A DNA stretch of 64,000 nt from an uncultured Ignavibacteriota bacterium (GCA_903884005.1 CAISDA010000040.1:127539-191538); one strand, 5' to 3'; shown: positions 17,707 through 28,859, counted from the first letter of the stretch. A program made the numbers and translations. Notes: generated from the letters alone by a model not told the origin.

Positions 17707-19980
17707 TTATACTGCCATCGCCTGGCCTTCGGCATAATATTCTTCTTTGCATTCCGGACACAGAAGATACTCTCCCTTGCGTTTGGAACTTTTCTGAATC
17801 AGATACGGATTCGCGCACTGTTTGCACGGCTGAATCACCGGCTTGTCCCACGAAATGAAATCGCATGTCGCAGCGTCTTCGACATTGTTCGAACAGCGGT
17901 AATAAAACCGCTTGCGTTTTGTCTTCCGTTCGATGATGTCGCCTTCCTTGCATTTCGGACACTTGATGCCGGTGGTGATGGGCTGCGTATTCTTGCATGT
18001 GGGATAATTGGAACATCCCAGAAACTGCCCGAACGGTCCGCCTTTGACCGTCATATCGGCGCCGCAGAGTTTGCATTTGATGCCGGCCATATGCTGGAAT
18101 TTCTCGGTCTCGTCTTGGAGCGGCTTTCTGTTTTTACACCCGGGATACCCTGAGCATGCCTTAAACTGTCCGTAGCGTCCCCACTTGATGATCATGGGCT
18201 TGCCGCAAAGATCGCAGGGCTCGCCGGCGTCCAACTGCAGCGATTTTTTGATCTTCGTGGCTTCGCCATCGATGGCGGTGAGGGCGGCGATGAACGGTTT
18301 ATAAAAATCGTCCATCACCTGCACGTAGTCATTCTTTCCGTTCGCAATGGTCTCCAGTTCATCCTCCATCAGAGCCGTAAACTTGTAGTTCACGATCTTG
18401 GGAAAACTTTCCACGAGAATTTTACTGATCACCATGCCTAAGGGAGTCGCAGAAAGTTTCCGTTCCTGCTGTTCGACGTATTTTCTGTCCAGGATCGTGG
18501 CCACGATCTGCGCGTACGTGCTCGGGCGTCCGATGCCGAGCGATTCCAATTCTTTGACAAGGCTCGCTTCGGTATATCGGGGCTGTGGTTTTGTGAAATG
18601 CTGCCTCGGCAGCATGTTCGTGACCTGTATTGCTTGTCCGGCAGCAAGCGATTTCGGCACCTTGGACGTCGGGTCTTCATCGTCCAGTGCTCCCTTTTCC
18701 TCGGCGACATCGTCGTACACCTGCAGGAAGCCGCGGAAAATCGGCAGGGACCCGGCGGCTCTGAATGTATAGTCTCCGCCGACAATATCGACAGTGACCT
18801 GTTCGAACGTCGCGGGACTCATTTGGCAGGCCACAAACCTGTTCCAGACGAGTTCGTAGAGCGCGTAGAGCTCCTTGTCCAAATATTTTTTAACGAACTT
18901 GGGCGTGTATTGGATCGACGTCGGACGGATCGCCTCATGGGCATCCTGCGACGATTTACCCTTCTTAAACAACCGCGGTTCCTTCGGAAGATATTCAACT
19001 CCGTAGGAGGTCGCAATGTAGTCGCGAACGCCGGCGACAGCATCGTCGCTCAGCCGGGTGGAATCGGTACGCATATACGTGATCAACCCGACGGTGCCTT
19101 CCTCGCCGAGGTCAATGCCTTCATACAGTTTCTGGGCGAGGATCATCGTCCGCCGCGCCGAATATCGAAGTCGGCCTGCCGCCTCCTGCTGCAGTGTGCT
19201 CGTGATGAACGGAGGCAGCGGATTCCGCTTGACCTGCCGCTTTTGCACATCGTTGATCGCGTATGTCTGCTTGAGAATGTCGTTGACATATCCTTCGGCG
19301 GTTGTTCCGTCGGACACCTCCGGATCGTCGCCGGCAACCTTCACCAGTTTTGCGAAGAACGGGTCTGATTTTTCGGTCTGGAATTCTCCCGTGATCGACC
19401 AATATTCGACCGGATTGAATTTTTTGATCGCAGCCTCGCGTTCGCAGATCAAGCGCAGCGCAACGCTCTGCACTCGCCCTGCGGAGAGGCCGTAATAGAC
19501 AGTTTTCCAGAGGAATGGAGAGATCTTGTATCCGACGATGCGGTCCATCGCCCGCCTCGCGCGCTGCGATTCGACAAGATTCGTATCCACTTTTTTGGGC
19601 TGGGACATTCCCTCCTTTACACCGGCAGGAGTGATTTCGTGAAAGAGGACCCGAAAGATATTGCTGTTTTTGGGTTTGATCTCCTCGGCAATGTCGAATG
19701 CGATCGCCTCCCCTTCACGGTCAGGATCGGTTGCGATATAGACCGATGAGGCATCGGCGGCGAGTGCTTTCAGCTTCTCGAGCACCGGTTCTTTTCCCGC
19801 TATTGTTTCGTACACCGAGGAGTAGCCGTTGTCCACGTCGACACCAAGTTTCGATTTCGGCAGGTTCTTCAAATGGCCTACCGATGCTTCAACAATATAG
19901 TCTTTGCCTAAATATTTATTGATCGTTTTTGCTTTGGAGGGTGACTCTACAATGATCAAAGATTTACTCATGTGCTTCAA
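17707..19980 (-). CDS. topA: DNA topoisomerase I with C-terminal zinc fingers
   Basis: MSKSLIIVESPSKAKTINKYLG; active-site region GLITYMRTDSTRLS; several CxxC...C zinc modules. Confidence 0.98.
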   Translation of the reverse strand: MKHMSKSLIIVESPSKAKTINKYLGKDYIVEASVGHLKNLPKSKLGVDVDNGYSSVYETIAGKEPVLEKLKALAADASSVYIATDPDREGEAIAFDIAEEIKPKNSNIFRVLFHEITPAGVKEGMSQPKKVDTNLVESQRARRAMDRIVGYKISPFLWKTVYYGLSAGRVQSVALRLICEREAAIKKFNPVEYWSITGEFQTEKSDPFFAKLVKVAGDDPEVSDGTTAEGYVNDILKQTYAINDVQKRQVKRNPLPPFITSTLQQEAAGRLRYSARRTMILAQKLYEGIDLGEEGTVGLITYMRTDSTRLSDDAVAGVRDYIATSYGVEYLPKEPRLFKKGKSSQDAHEAIRPTSIQYTPKFVKKYLDKELYALYELVWNRFVACQMSPATFEQVTVDIVGGDYTFRAAGSLPIFRGFLQVYDDVAEEKGALDDEDPTSKVPKSLAAGQAIQVTNMLPRQHFTKPQPRYTEASLVKELESLGIGRPSTYAQIVATILDRKYVEQQERKLSATPLGMVISKILVESFPKIVNYKFTALMEDELETIANGKNDYVQVMDDFYKPFIAALTAIDGEATKIKKSLQLDAGEPCDLCGKPMIIKWGRYGQFKACSGYPGCKNRKPLQDETEKFQHMAGIKCKLCGADMTVKGGPFGQFLGCSNYPTCKNTQPITTGIKCPKCKEGDIIERKTKRKRFYYRCSNNVEDAATCDFISWDKPVIQPCKQCANPYLIQKSSKRKGEYLLCPECKEEYYAEGQAMAV

Positions 19981-19990
19981 CGTGCCTTCC

Positions 19991-20449
19991 TTAGTGGATC
20001 GTATCTTTGCCGTTCAACATAATGCGGCTGCCCGAATTCAGTGATTCATCAGAATCCGAAAGGGTCATCGCAATGAGCGATTTTATTTCTTCAACACCAG
20101 CCGTCACATACCCCGAGACCATCACGCGGTCGATCACGATTTCGATGTCCGCATCAGAAATGAGACCGATCTCGCGCAGCTGCATCAGATATCCCTGCGC
20201 TGCCGGAGTGATCGCGCTGCGCTCCGCCTCATGAAGTATCCTGAACGATTGTTCCGTCGAAGGGATTTCGTCGGTGATCAATTCATCGCCCATCGAGATC
20301 TTATCGTACACCCAATTGAATGCGGCGCTGATCTCGACGGCGGTATACCCTCGTGTGGACAGTACCGATAGATCAATTTCACCCATCGGCTTGTTCTTGC
20401 GAAGTTCGCCGATCAGGTACACCAAAATTTCAACTATTTTTTCCTGCAT
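19991..20449 (-). CDS. DUF494/Smg family protein
   Basis: EKIVEILVYLIGELR... SAAFNWVYD... RILHEAERSAITPAAQGYLMQLREIGLI; adjacent to topA as in many genomes. Confidence 0.85.
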   Translation of the reverse strand: MQEKIVEILVYLIGELRKNKPMGEIDLSVLSTRGYTAVEISAAFNWVYDKISMGDELITDEIPSTEQSFRILHEAERSAITPAAQGYLMQLREIGLISDADIEIVIDRVMVSGYVTAGVEEIKSLIAMTLSDSDESLNSGSRIMLNGKDTIH

Positions 20450-20500
20450 CGCACAACGCCGTGTTGAAGTGAAGAATTCAGGAGCATACCGCCCTGAGAG

Positions 20501-20528
20501 AATGTATTAAAATTATAGCACTTGTCAA
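20501..20528 (-). promoter_or_regulatory. Candidate promoter upstream of the DUF494 gene
   Basis: TTGACA-N16-TACATT on the minus strand. Confidence 0.4.
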
Positions 20529-20533
20529 ACGAA

Positions 20534-20953
20534 TTATTTTTTCCGAAGCGCCGCTACATAGCGTTCCTGTCTGTCTGTCATTGTTTTTGCGTCGTTTTCC
20601 GTCATATCGTCGTATCCGCAGCAGTGCAGCACACCGTGCACAAGCAGCCGCGTCGCCTCGTTCAGCGGCGTAACGGAATATTCGGCCGCCTGTCGGCGCG
20701 CCTGCTGCAGATTAACATACACCTCACCTTCCAGCGGACGCTCCTCGAACGTGAAGGAAATAACGTCCGTCGTGCAGCCGTGGCCCAGGTGTTTTTTATT
20801 GATGCCTCGTATTGCTGTATCATCGGTAAAAACGACGGTAACTGTACCCGCGTTCCGTTTCTCTTTCGAACAGACATACTCAACGCAGCGTTCGGCCTCG
20901 GCCCGCGAGATGCGAACGGCGCGGCACGGAAAATGTACGCCGACGGCGATCAT
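20534..20953 (-). CDS. ybeY: Endoribonuclease YbeY (rRNA maturation)
   Basis: DVISFTFEE; LVHGVLHCCGYDDMTENDAKTMTDRQERY (H3xH5xH motif). Confidence 0.95.
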   Translation of the reverse strand: MIAVGVHFPCRAVRISRAEAERCVEYVCSKEKRNAGTVTVVFTDDTAIRGINKKHLGHGCTTDVISFTFEERPLEGEVYVNLQQARRQAAEYSVTPLNEATRLLVHGVLHCCGYDDMTENDAKTMTDRQERYVAALRKK

Positions 20954-21492
20954 CGGGTGTTCCGTTTCTTCGCAGCGGGAAGCGCTGCTTTCCTGTTCCC
21001 CGCAGGCTTCGCTGTTTTCGTCTTCGATGCGGACGTCCGCTGCAGCGCCGCCGCATTTCCATCGAGCACCGTTTCAGTCAACGAGAGCGCAATGCCCGAG
21101 AGCATGACTTCAGGCCCCATTTTTGTGAAATCACCCGAGAGGAGCGCACGGTCTACGTTCGCATAGAACGAACAGCCGCCCTCCCGCTCAACAATGATAC
21201 CGGACACGATGCCGTTGGTCTCGGCAATGAACGTGACCTCGCCGAGCATATCGCTCACGACGCATCCCGAACAAAAATGAAGCTGGAAGTGCGTGTTCGA
21301 AGTGTAGATCGACACAAGATTCCCCCTCCGGTTGCCGATCGGGATATCGGGATAAATTTCCACCACGACTCGGCGTTCCGGCGTCGCCCTGATGTCGAAT
21401 CGGTGATTGTTCGCCGTAAATTTGCCGGGAACACCAAGCACTGCAGCGATCTTTCTGATGACGCTCGGAGTAAAAACAGATTTCATTGTCAT
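20950..21492 (-). CDS. Uncharacterised protein with basic Lys/Ala-rich C-terminal tail
   Basis: Stop overlaps the ybeY start; SGCVVSDMLGEVTFI; tail TSASKTKTAKPAGNRKAALPAAKKRNTR. Confidence 0.75.
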   Translation of the reverse strand: MTMKSVFTPSVIRKIAAVLGVPGKFTANNHRFDIRATPERRVVVEIYPDIPIGNRRGNLVSIYTSNTHFQLHFCSGCVVSDMLGEVTFIAETNGIVSGIIVEREGGCSFYANVDRALLSGDFTKMGPEVMLSGIALSLTETVLDGNAAALQRTSASKTKTAKPAGNRKAALPAAKKRNTR

Positions 21493-21566
21493 CTCATCTA
21501 TGGTCTAAAAATGAACGCCGCTCGCTGAAAGACTCGCGCGATGGGCCGTGAAACGCGCATGAGTCG

Positions 21567-22463
21567 TCACCACTCAAGTTCCGCGCCCTCTCTCGCGGCG
21601 TCGCACACAAACGTATCATGCCTGCGCGCGATGATTTCCGTACAATGCCGCACAATTTCATCCACCGCATCATCGGTGCGGCTCGGTTCGTGGTGGAACA
21701 GATAGAGGCGCTTGACGTTCGCCTGACGCGCAACGTGCAGCGTAAATTCGTAGTGGGAATGCCCCCACGTTTTTTTATCGGCGTATTCTTCCGGCGTGTA
21801 TGTCGCGTCGTGGATCAGCACGTCTGCATCGCGCGCAAAGTCGTAGATCCGCTGGTTCCCGTCTCCGTTCTGCAAGCGGAACCGGTCCAGCACACTCTGT
21901 TCAAAATTTGTCGCATTCTTCATCGTCGCCGCATCGAAGGATTCGTTGTCGCTGATGTAGACGAGAGATTTGCCTGCCGATTCGATGCGATACCCCACGG
22001 TGAAGCCGGGATGGTTCACGTACATCGTGCGGATGCGCGCCGAACCGATCATGAATTCCTCTTCCAGCACGGAATGAAAGGCGATGGTCGCGTGCAATTC
22101 GTGAAGCTGGACGGGAAAATAGATGTTCGTCATCTGGTCGGCAATGATCCGCTCGAGCGGTATATCTGCTCGCTGCGGCCCGACGATCGTAATGGAATTT
22201 CCCCGTACAAAGGCCGGTTTGAAAAATGGAAAGCCCTGTATGTGATCCCAGTGCGGGTGCGTGATCAGAATCGATGCAGACAGCGGCGTGCCGGGGACGG
22301 TGAGATGATCGCCCAATCCGCGTATGCCGGTTCCCGCATCGAGTATGAAAAGCGTATCGTCGTCCGTATGGACTTCGATGCACGGCGTATTGCCTCCATA
22401 CCGGACGTATGCCGGGCCGGACGTTGGAATAGAACCGCGCACTCCCCAAAATTTAATATTCAT
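21567..22463 (-). CDS. Metallo-beta-lactamase-fold hydrolase
   Basis: MNIKFWGVRGSIPTSGP; HPHWDHIQGFPFF; DADVLIHDATYTPEEY; WGHSHYE. Confidence 0.9.
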   Translation of the reverse strand: MNIKFWGVRGSIPTSGPAYVRYGGNTPCIEVHTDDDTLFILDAGTGIRGLGDHLTVPGTPLSASILITHPHWDHIQGFPFFKPAFVRGNSITIVGPQRADIPLERIIADQMTNIYFPVQLHELHATIAFHSVLEEEFMIGSARIRTMYVNHPGFTVGYRIESAGKSLVYISDNESFDAATMKNATNFEQSVLDRFRLQNGDGNQRIYDFARDADVLIHDATYTPEEYADKKTWGHSHYEFTLHVARQANVKRLYLFHHEPSRTDDAVDEIVRHCTEIIARRHDTFVCDAAREGAELEW

Positions 22464-22475
22464 CGGATGGGCCTC

Positions 22476-23063
22476 TTACGATTGTCCGCGAAATGCCGCT
22501 ACATACTCTACGTAATTTTGTGCCGATTGAATCAGCATCGCCTTCTCCTCATCCGTCAATTTTCTCACCACCTTTGCCGGTATGCCTGCGGCCAGTGTGC
22601 CTTCGGGAATCACCGCGCCGCCGAGGACCACGGCCCCCGCGGCGACCAGGGCGAACGGCCCCACCTTCGCATCGTCGAGGACCACGGCGCCCATTCCGAT
22701 CAGACAATAATCATAGATCGTCGCTGCATGAATGACGGCGCCGTGTCCCACGGTGACATTCGCGCCGATGATGCAGGGATATTTTTTGTGCGTCACATGG
22801 ATGACCGCATTATCCTGTATGTTCGTCCGTTCGCCGATGCGGATGTAATTGACATCCCCGCGCACGACGGTGTTGAACCATATGGAACAGTCCTTTTCCA
22901 TTTTCACATCGCCGATGATGCGCGCACCGTCGGCCAGGAATACCGATGGATCGAGTTCGGGATGGATCCCTTTGAACGGCATGACGGTATACTGCACCGG
23001 AGGAAGAGTGGTCTCGCCCGGTGCCGGTTGTGCCAGTGCCGCTGATTGCAGGTTAGATGTCAT
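22476..23063 (-). CDS. Gamma carbonic anhydrase-like (left-handed beta-helix) protein
   Basis: Hexapeptide repeats; RGDVNYIRIGERTNIQDNAVIHV; VGHGAVIHAATI. Confidence 0.92.
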   Translation of the reverse strand: MTSNLQSAALAQPAPGETTLPPVQYTVMPFKGIHPELDPSVFLADGARIIGDVKMEKDCSIWFNTVVRGDVNYIRIGERTNIQDNAVIHVTHKKYPCIIGANVTVGHGAVIHAATIYDYCLIGMGAVVLDDAKVGPFALVAAGAVVLGGAVIPEGTLAAGIPAKVVRKLTDEEKAMLIQSAQNYVEYVAAFRGQS

Positions 23064-23093
23064 GTTCTAAGTATAGTTGTTGTCTGCCGGAAA

Positions 23094-23969
23094 TCACGAT
23101 TTTGCGGCATGGGGAGGCGTCCACCCCGGACGGTTCCATTTGATCAATTCAATGTGGACGCTTCCGAGAATGACCTTCATCTTCGCCACGACCGGTATCG
23201 ATGCTTCGTCGTTGCTGAAGTATCCCTTGAACGCGCCGGTCATTCCGAAGAAGCCGACAAAATCGGCATGCCCGTCGAACTCGATCGTTTCGATCGGATA
23301 TTTGACCGCATCAATTTCCTTCGTCGTCGTCGTATTCATAAAGTTGAGAAACGTGTTGACCTCTTTCTCGTCGACGAATGAAGGCACGTTCACTTCCTTT
23401 TTCTGATGCACATTCGCACGCGCGTAGTAGAAGAGAGAAAGTCCATCCACCATCGGTCCCGCGATCGGCAGGGTGCCGGAATCGGTGATCTTGTTCGCCG
23501 GTGCGATCCCCTTTTCGTACGTCACAAATTTTTTCTGGTAATCAAATTTGTAACGCACAAACTTCATTTCATCAGGATTCTTCGTTTCGTACGCGGTGAA
23601 ATAATTCGAGTGCGCCGACTGCGACATGTCGGAGAAGAAGACAAAATGGAGACTGACGAACGGCACACCGCTGTACGAATCGATATATGTTTTGGCTTTG
23701 TAAAACGTTTTGCCGTCGCGGGCATACGAATCCTCAACCACAAATTTCACCGTGCCGAGGCTGAACATGGAGTAGCTGACTTCGTACATCAGTTCTTCGC
23801 CCTTCATGAACATGCCGCCCGGCGCCTGGAATTCGAATGTTGACGGAGTGAATTCACCCGCCTGGAAATGTGCGGCATCGGCCGACGGGAACAGCGCAAT
23901 GACTGCAACGCTGATGATAAGGCTGAATATCATACGTACGGTAAAGGAGTTTTTCAATGTCGGGCACAA
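23094..23969 (-). CDS. DUF3108-like secreted protein
   Basis: Signal peptide; GEELMYEVSYSMFSLGTVKF typical of DUF3108. Confidence 0.78.
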   Translation of the reverse strand: MCPTLKNSFTVRMIFSLIISVAVIALFPSADAAHFQAGEFTPSTFEFQAPGGMFMKGEELMYEVSYSMFSLGTVKFVVEDSYARDGKTFYKAKTYIDSYSGVPFVSLHFVFFSDMSQSAHSNYFTAYETKNPDEMKFVRYKFDYQKKFVTYEKGIAPANKITDSGTLPIAGPMVDGLSLFYYARANVHQKKEVNVPSFVDEKEVNTFLNFMNTTTTKEIDAVKYPIETIEFDGHADFVGFFGMTGAFKGYFSNDEASIPVVAKMKVILGSVHIELIKWNRPGWTPPHAAKS

Positions 23970-24036
23970 CCTTTCATGTGTTGAGCAGCAGCGCCGTCGT
24001 CCGACGCACCCATGTGCACGGACGGCGGCGGGAATA

Positions 24037-25659
24037 TTATTTTTTCAAGTGCGCGAGATGTTCCGCTTCGGGGAACAGCGTCAGCGCCTTCTTCAATTGA
24101 TTGTCCACCGTCAGGATCACCGGATACCATCCGTCATTGCCCCAGAAATTGCGGGCGATGTGAGCCTTCAAGCGGGCATTGATGTACTCTTTGTCGCGGT
24201 CGTATTGACCCTGCTTGAATTCGACATTCTTCGATTTGACGAAGGCGAGGAATTCGGGAATCACATCGTTCACTTCGAACGATGTGTTGAATTGTTCGAA
24301 ATTATTCTTATAGCGTTCCTTGATGGCCGGCCCCTGCGTGGATAAATATTTCGTCACGAATTCGTAGAAGAGATTCCGGCGGCTGATGACGCGCGAGAAC
24401 TGCGTGCCCGTATCCGATTTTACGATATAGTCGGGAGTGATGCCCCCGCCGCCGTAGATCGTCCTGCCGGCACCTGTCTTAAATTTAGGACGCGTCGAAT
24501 CGGCGCTTTCTTCCTTATGCGCGAGATTCTCGCCTTCGACCTCGTCGCGTTCAAACGCTTCACGCTGATATTTTTCCTTGCCGTCGGAGTACGAACGCTG
24601 TATCAACCTGCCACTGGGCGTGTAGTATCGCGCTATCGTCAACCGAAACGCGGACTTGTCCGGCAATTCGAATTGCCGCTGGACCAGGCCTTTGCCGAAA
24701 CTGGTTTCACCGACGATCAATCCCCTGTCCCAGTCCTGCAGCGCACCGGCGACGATCTCGCTTGCCGACGCCGACCCGTTCGAGATCAGTATAATGAGGG
24801 GTGTTTTTTCAAACTCGCTTCCCGTCGTCGAAAAATATTCCTCGTTGAATTCCGTGCGGCGTCCCTTCGTATACACGATCTTCCGCGGCGCGCCATTCGG
24901 ATCGGACGCGAGGAAGATGTCCGCCATTTTCACCGCCTGGTCGAGATAACCGCCCGGATTGAAGCGCAGGTCAAGCACCAGTCGCTTCATGCCGTGCTCT
25001 TTTAATTTTTTCAACGCTTCGAGCATCTCGGTGTTCGTTGTTTCAGAAAACCGCGTCACGTTGATATAGCCCGTCTCGTCATTGAGCATTGTCGACACAT
25101 CGATGCTGTAGAGCGGGATCACATCGCGTACAATTTCAAACTCCAGCAGTTCCCTCACGCCGGCTCGAAGGATCGTGACGGAGACCTTCGTTCCTTTGGG
25201 GCCTTTGAGCGATTTCATGACCGAGTCCGTTGTGATGCCGATCGCCTTCCAGCCGTCGATCTTCACGATCTTATCGTTGGACAGAATGCCCAGCTGGGCG
25301 CTCGGCCCGCCTCCCACCGGCTGCACGACCGTGATCGTATCGTTCACGATCGCAAACTCAACGCCGATTCCTTCAAATTTGCCGCGGAAATCTTCGGTGA
25401 CCTTCTTGAGCGCCTGCGGGGGAATATACACAGAATGAGGGTCGAGATTGTTCAACAGACCGTTTACGGCGGCTTCCGTTAGTTTTGCCGCATCCACATC
25501 GTCCACGTAGAACTTTTCGGTAAGGCTGAGCACATCCTTGAATTTATTGAGCTGCTCATATACGCTATCGCCGGAAATGACCTGATTGTATTGGGTTCCG
25601 ATTGCGAATGCAAGCACAAGGGCCAGCATGAGCATCGGAATTGAAAATCGTTTTTTCAT
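24037..25659 (-). CDS. S41-family carboxy-terminal processing peptidase
   Basis: Start MKKRFSIPML; PDZ domain; ILISNGSASASEIVAGALQDWDRGLIVGETSFGKGLVQ. Confidence 0.95.
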   Translation of the reverse strand: MKKRFSIPMLMLALVLAFAIGTQYNQVISGDSVYEQLNKFKDVLSLTEKFYVDDVDAAKLTEAAVNGLLNNLDPHSVYIPPQALKKVTEDFRGKFEGIGVEFAIVNDTITVVQPVGGGPSAQLGILSNDKIVKIDGWKAIGITTDSVMKSLKGPKGTKVSVTILRAGVRELLEFEIVRDVIPLYSIDVSTMLNDETGYINVTRFSETTNTEMLEALKKLKEHGMKRLVLDLRFNPGGYLDQAVKMADIFLASDPNGAPRKIVYTKGRRTEFNEEYFSTTGSEFEKTPLIILISNGSASASEIVAGALQDWDRGLIVGETSFGKGLVQRQFELPDKSAFRLTIARYYTPSGRLIQRSYSDGKEKYQREAFERDEVEGENLAHKEESADSTRPKFKTGAGRTIYGGGGITPDYIVKSDTGTQFSRVISRRNLFYEFVTKYLSTQGPAIKERYKNNFEQFNTSFEVNDVIPEFLAFVKSKNVEFKQGQYDRDKEYINARLKAHIARNFWGNDGWYPVILTVDNQLKKALTLFPEAEHLAHLKK

Positions 25660-25808
25660 GAGAATACTCCTAAGATCGCTTCTCATTGCATGAATAGATT
25701 AAGTGATATGACACAATACGCTGCATCACGCGCCGCCAGGCAGCACGGATCAGTAGTTCAAAATAAATAAATCCGAAGACCGAAGCAACAGGACTTATTT
25801 TTTCACCG

Positions 25809-27326
25809 CTACCGCTCGGGCTTCATTTGCGGAAAGAATATGACGTCCCGTATGGACTCAGATTCCGTCAACAGCATGACCAGTCTGTCGATGCCGATGC
25901 CGAGGCCCGCCGTCGGCGGCATGCCGTACTCGAGCGACCGCAGGAAATCTTCATCCATCGTCTGCGCTTCATCGTCCCCGCGTTCCCGGAGGCGCACTTG
26001 TTCCTCGAACCTCATGCGCTGATCCACCGGATCGTTCAATTCGGAGAAGGCGTTACAGATCTCCTGGCCGTTCACGAACCCTTCAAAGCGTTCCACCAGC
26101 CCCTCTTCCGAACGGTGCTTCTTGGCCAGCGGCGAGAGTTCCACCGGATAGTCCATGATGAATGTAGGCTGTATCAAATGAGGCTGCACGGAAGCGCTGA
26201 AGATCTCATCCACGATCTTCCCTGCGCCGATCTTCGGGTCGAGCGTCAGGTGCAGGTCGTGCGCAGCCGCGCGGAGCGCCGATTCGTCATACGAGCGCAT
26301 ATTCTTGCCGGTATACTGCTCGATGGCGCCGAACATGGTGAGCCGCTTCCAGGGAGCGGTGAAATTAATTTCGTTGCCGCCCAGCGTCACCGTTTTCGTT
26401 CCGTTGAGCGCGACGGCGGCCTGTTCGATCATCTGCTCGGTCATTTCCATCATCCAGAGATAATCTTTGTACGCAACATACACTTCCATCGAAGTGAATT
26501 CCGGATTATGCGTTCGGTCCATGCCCTCGTTTCGGAAATTTTTTGAAATTTCATACACCGCGTCGAATCCGCCCACGATGAGCCGCTTGAGATATAATTC
26601 ATCGGCGATGCGCAGATAGAGTTGCATGTCGAGCGTATTGTGGTGCGTCACGAACGGACGCGCGCTTGCGCCGCCGTAGATCGGCTGCAGCACGGGAGTT
26701 TCAACTTCGAGAAAATTCCGATCATCCAGGAATGCGCGTATGCTGCGTACGAGCAGCGAACGTTTGACGAATGTCGCACGGACACCGGGGTTCACCACGA
26801 GATCGACGTACCGCTGCCGGTATCGGGTCTCCTTATCGGCGAACGGATCGAATGTCACTTTATTGCCGTCGGCGTCCGTCTTTTCCTTCACGATCGGCAG
26901 GGGGCGCAGCGATTTGGAGAGCAGCACCACGTCCTGCGCATGAACCGAAACCTCGCCCATCTTCGTCCTGAAGACGTATCCCTTCACGCCGATGATGTCG
27001 CCGATATCCATCAGCTTGAATGCGTCGTAGACTGCGCCGATATCGTCCTTCCGGAGGTATGCCTGTATCCTGCCCTGCATGTCCTGGATGTGGCAAAACG
27101 ACGCCTTCCCCATTTTCCTGATCGACATGATGCGTCCGGCAACGGCTACGATGCGCTGCGGAGCATCGTCGACGAATGACGACACGATCTCATCAGACGA
27201 CGCATCGCGCGGAAAATCGTACGGATACGGATCGATGCCCAGCGCGCGCAGCGCGCCTAATTCTTCGCGCCGGCGCGCCATGAGGGAATTCAGCTCTTCG
27301 TGATATTCGTTCGGTTGTTGTTCCAT
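25809..27326 (-). CDS. lysS: Lysyl-tRNA synthetase (class II)
   Basis: OB-fold N-domain; [36 protein letters not shown]. Confidence 0.97.
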   Translation of the reverse strand: MEQQPNEYHEELNSLMARRREELGALRALGIDPYPYDFPRDASSDEIVSSFVDDAPQRIVAVAGRIMSIRKMGKASFCHIQDMQGRIQAYLRKDDIGAVYDAFKLMDIGDIIGVKGYVFRTKMGEVSVHAQDVVLLSKSLRPLPIVKEKTDADGNKVTFDPFADKETRYRQRYVDLVVNPGVRATFVKRSLLVRSIRAFLDDRNFLEVETPVLQPIYGGASARPFVTHHNTLDMQLYLRIADELYLKRLIVGGFDAVYEISKNFRNEGMDRTHNPEFTSMEVYVAYKDYLWMMEMTEQMIEQAAVALNGTKTVTLGGNEINFTAPWKRLTMFGAIEQYTGKNMRSYDESALRAAAHDLHLTLDPKIGAGKIVDEIFSASVQPHLIQPTFIMDYPVELSPLAKKHRSEEGLVERFEGFVNGQEICNAFSELNDPVDQRMRFEEQVRLRERGDDEAQTMDEDFLRSLEYGMPPTAGLGIGIDRLVMLLTESESIRDVIFFPQMKPER

Positions 27327-27368
27327 AGGTCTGTTCAGTTGATCCTTCGATGGTTCGATTGTCGGTAA

Positions 27369-28859
27369 TTATTTTCGCGTGAATTCGGAAAGACGCACGC
27401 ACACGTCGTTTTGAATTTTTTCTGCCAGCCGCGTCGGCACCGTGTAGTGATTGCAGATCATGGAGAACACGAACATCTCTCCATCCGCGCTCGTCACGTA
27501 TCCGGAGAGTGCGCGCACATATCCCACAAACCCCGTTTTCGCATGAACATTATTTTCGGCCTTCGTGCCCTTCATTCGGTTCTTCAGCGACCCGTCCACT
27601 CCCGCGATCGGCAGGGATTCGTAGAACGGCTGGAAATATTTTCCGCGATACATTCCTGTCAACACAGCGGCAACATCGTTCGGCGAGACGAGATTCAGGC
27701 GCGATAGTCCGGAACCGTCAATTTCCATCAACCGCGTCGTGTCGATGCCCCACGAGGCAAAGATCGGCCGTGTCACCATGCGCGACGTCCTTTCGGAACC
27801 CACGCCGTAGCGGGTCATTCCCATCGTCCTGAAGAGCTGCTCGGCATAAAAATTCTGGCTGGGCTTGTTGATCGTCTTCACGATGTCCGCCAGCGGGATG
27901 GACGTGAACGACGCGAGCTGCACGGCGTGCGCCGGGACCGCGCTCGCAGGCGCAGCGGCGATGTCGTACGCAGCGCCGTCGACTTTGATCCCCTTGCGTT
28001 CGAAAGTTTCTTTCAACACCGTCATCGCATAGGCGGTCGGATTGTCGATGGCGATGGACTCGTGCCACGCCGGCTTGTTGACCGGAAAGGCCCCCGTCAC
28101 CGTGACCCGGTTGGTGCCCCGCGCGCGGGTGAACGTGATCGCATAGTCCGAATCCGCTGGTGTGGTCGTTGTACGGTTCACAACGTCAATGTACTTCGTC
28201 TCCGGCAACCAGCGGATCACACCGGGCGCGCCGGGGGCAGACCCGGCTTCCACCGTCATGTCCACGCAGTTGTCGTTGAACGCAATGCCGCCGAATTGCG
28301 CCGCGTAATAATCCGTCTCATACAACGCATCCCAGCCGTCGCCGTAGTATGCTTCATCGAAGCAGCGGTTGTCGCCGATGATATTCCCCTCTATCTCCCT
28401 GATCCCGGCGCCGGCGAGACTGTCCGCCCACGATTCGAATGTTTCCGTGATATGTCCGTTATTGTAACGGCCGGAGATCGTCGGATCGCCGCTGCCCTTC
28501 ACCATGACGTCGCCCGAAAGCACGCCGTTGCGCACTGTGCCGTTGGTGGACACGACGGTCGTGTACCGGAACGACGGCGTCAGCGAGGTCAATGCTGTGG
28601 ACGTCGTGAAGAGCTTCATGTTCGAAGCGGGCATGAAACTTTTTATCTCGTTGCGCGCGTAGAGAACTTCGTCATTCTTCAGCGACCGGATAACGACGCC
28701 CCACTGCGCGTTCGAAAATTTAGGGTCATCGAATGCGGCGGCCAATTCCGTGCGCAGCCGGTCTCCGTGCGCCATCGACGCGCCGGGTTTCATCACTTCT
28801 GTCTGCGAACATCCGCCGATCACGAGCGCTGCAATGGTGCATAACAATAATTTTTTCAT
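27369..28859 (-). CDS. dacB: D-alanyl-D-alanine carboxypeptidase/endopeptidase (PBP4, S13)
   Basis: Lipobox-like GGCSQ; SFMPASNMKLFTT (SxxK); DGSGLSRLN; HAKTGFVGYVRALSGYV. Confidence 0.93.
   Translation of the reverse strand: MKKLLLCTIAALVIGGCSQTEVMKPGASMAHGDRLRTELAAAFDDPKFSNAQWGVVIRSLKNDEVLYARNEIKSFMPASNMKLFTTSTALTSLTPSFRYTTVVSTNGTVRNGVLSGDVMVKGSGDPTISGRYNNGHITETFESWADSLAGAGIREIEGNIIGDNRCFDEAYYGDGWDALYETDYYAAQFGGIAFNDNCVDMTVEAGSAPGAPGVIRWLPETKYIDVVNRTTTTPADSDYAITFTRARGTNRVTVTGAFPVNKPAWHESIAIDNPTAYAMTVLKETFERKGIKVDGAAYDIAAAPASAVPAHAVQLASFTSIPLADIVKTINKPSQNFYAEQLFRTMGMTRYGVGSERTSRMVTRPIFASWGIDTTRLMEIDGSGLSRLNLVSPNDVAAVLTGMYRGKYFQPFYESLPIAGVDGSLKNRMKGTKAENNVHAKTGFVGYVRALSGYVTSADGEMFVFSMICNHYTVPTRLAEKIQNDVCVRLSEFTRK

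Noticed and set aside
21618-23045. 475-aa plus-strand ORF
   Set aside because: Antisense to the MBL hydrolase and gamma carbonic anhydrase genes; shadow ORF.
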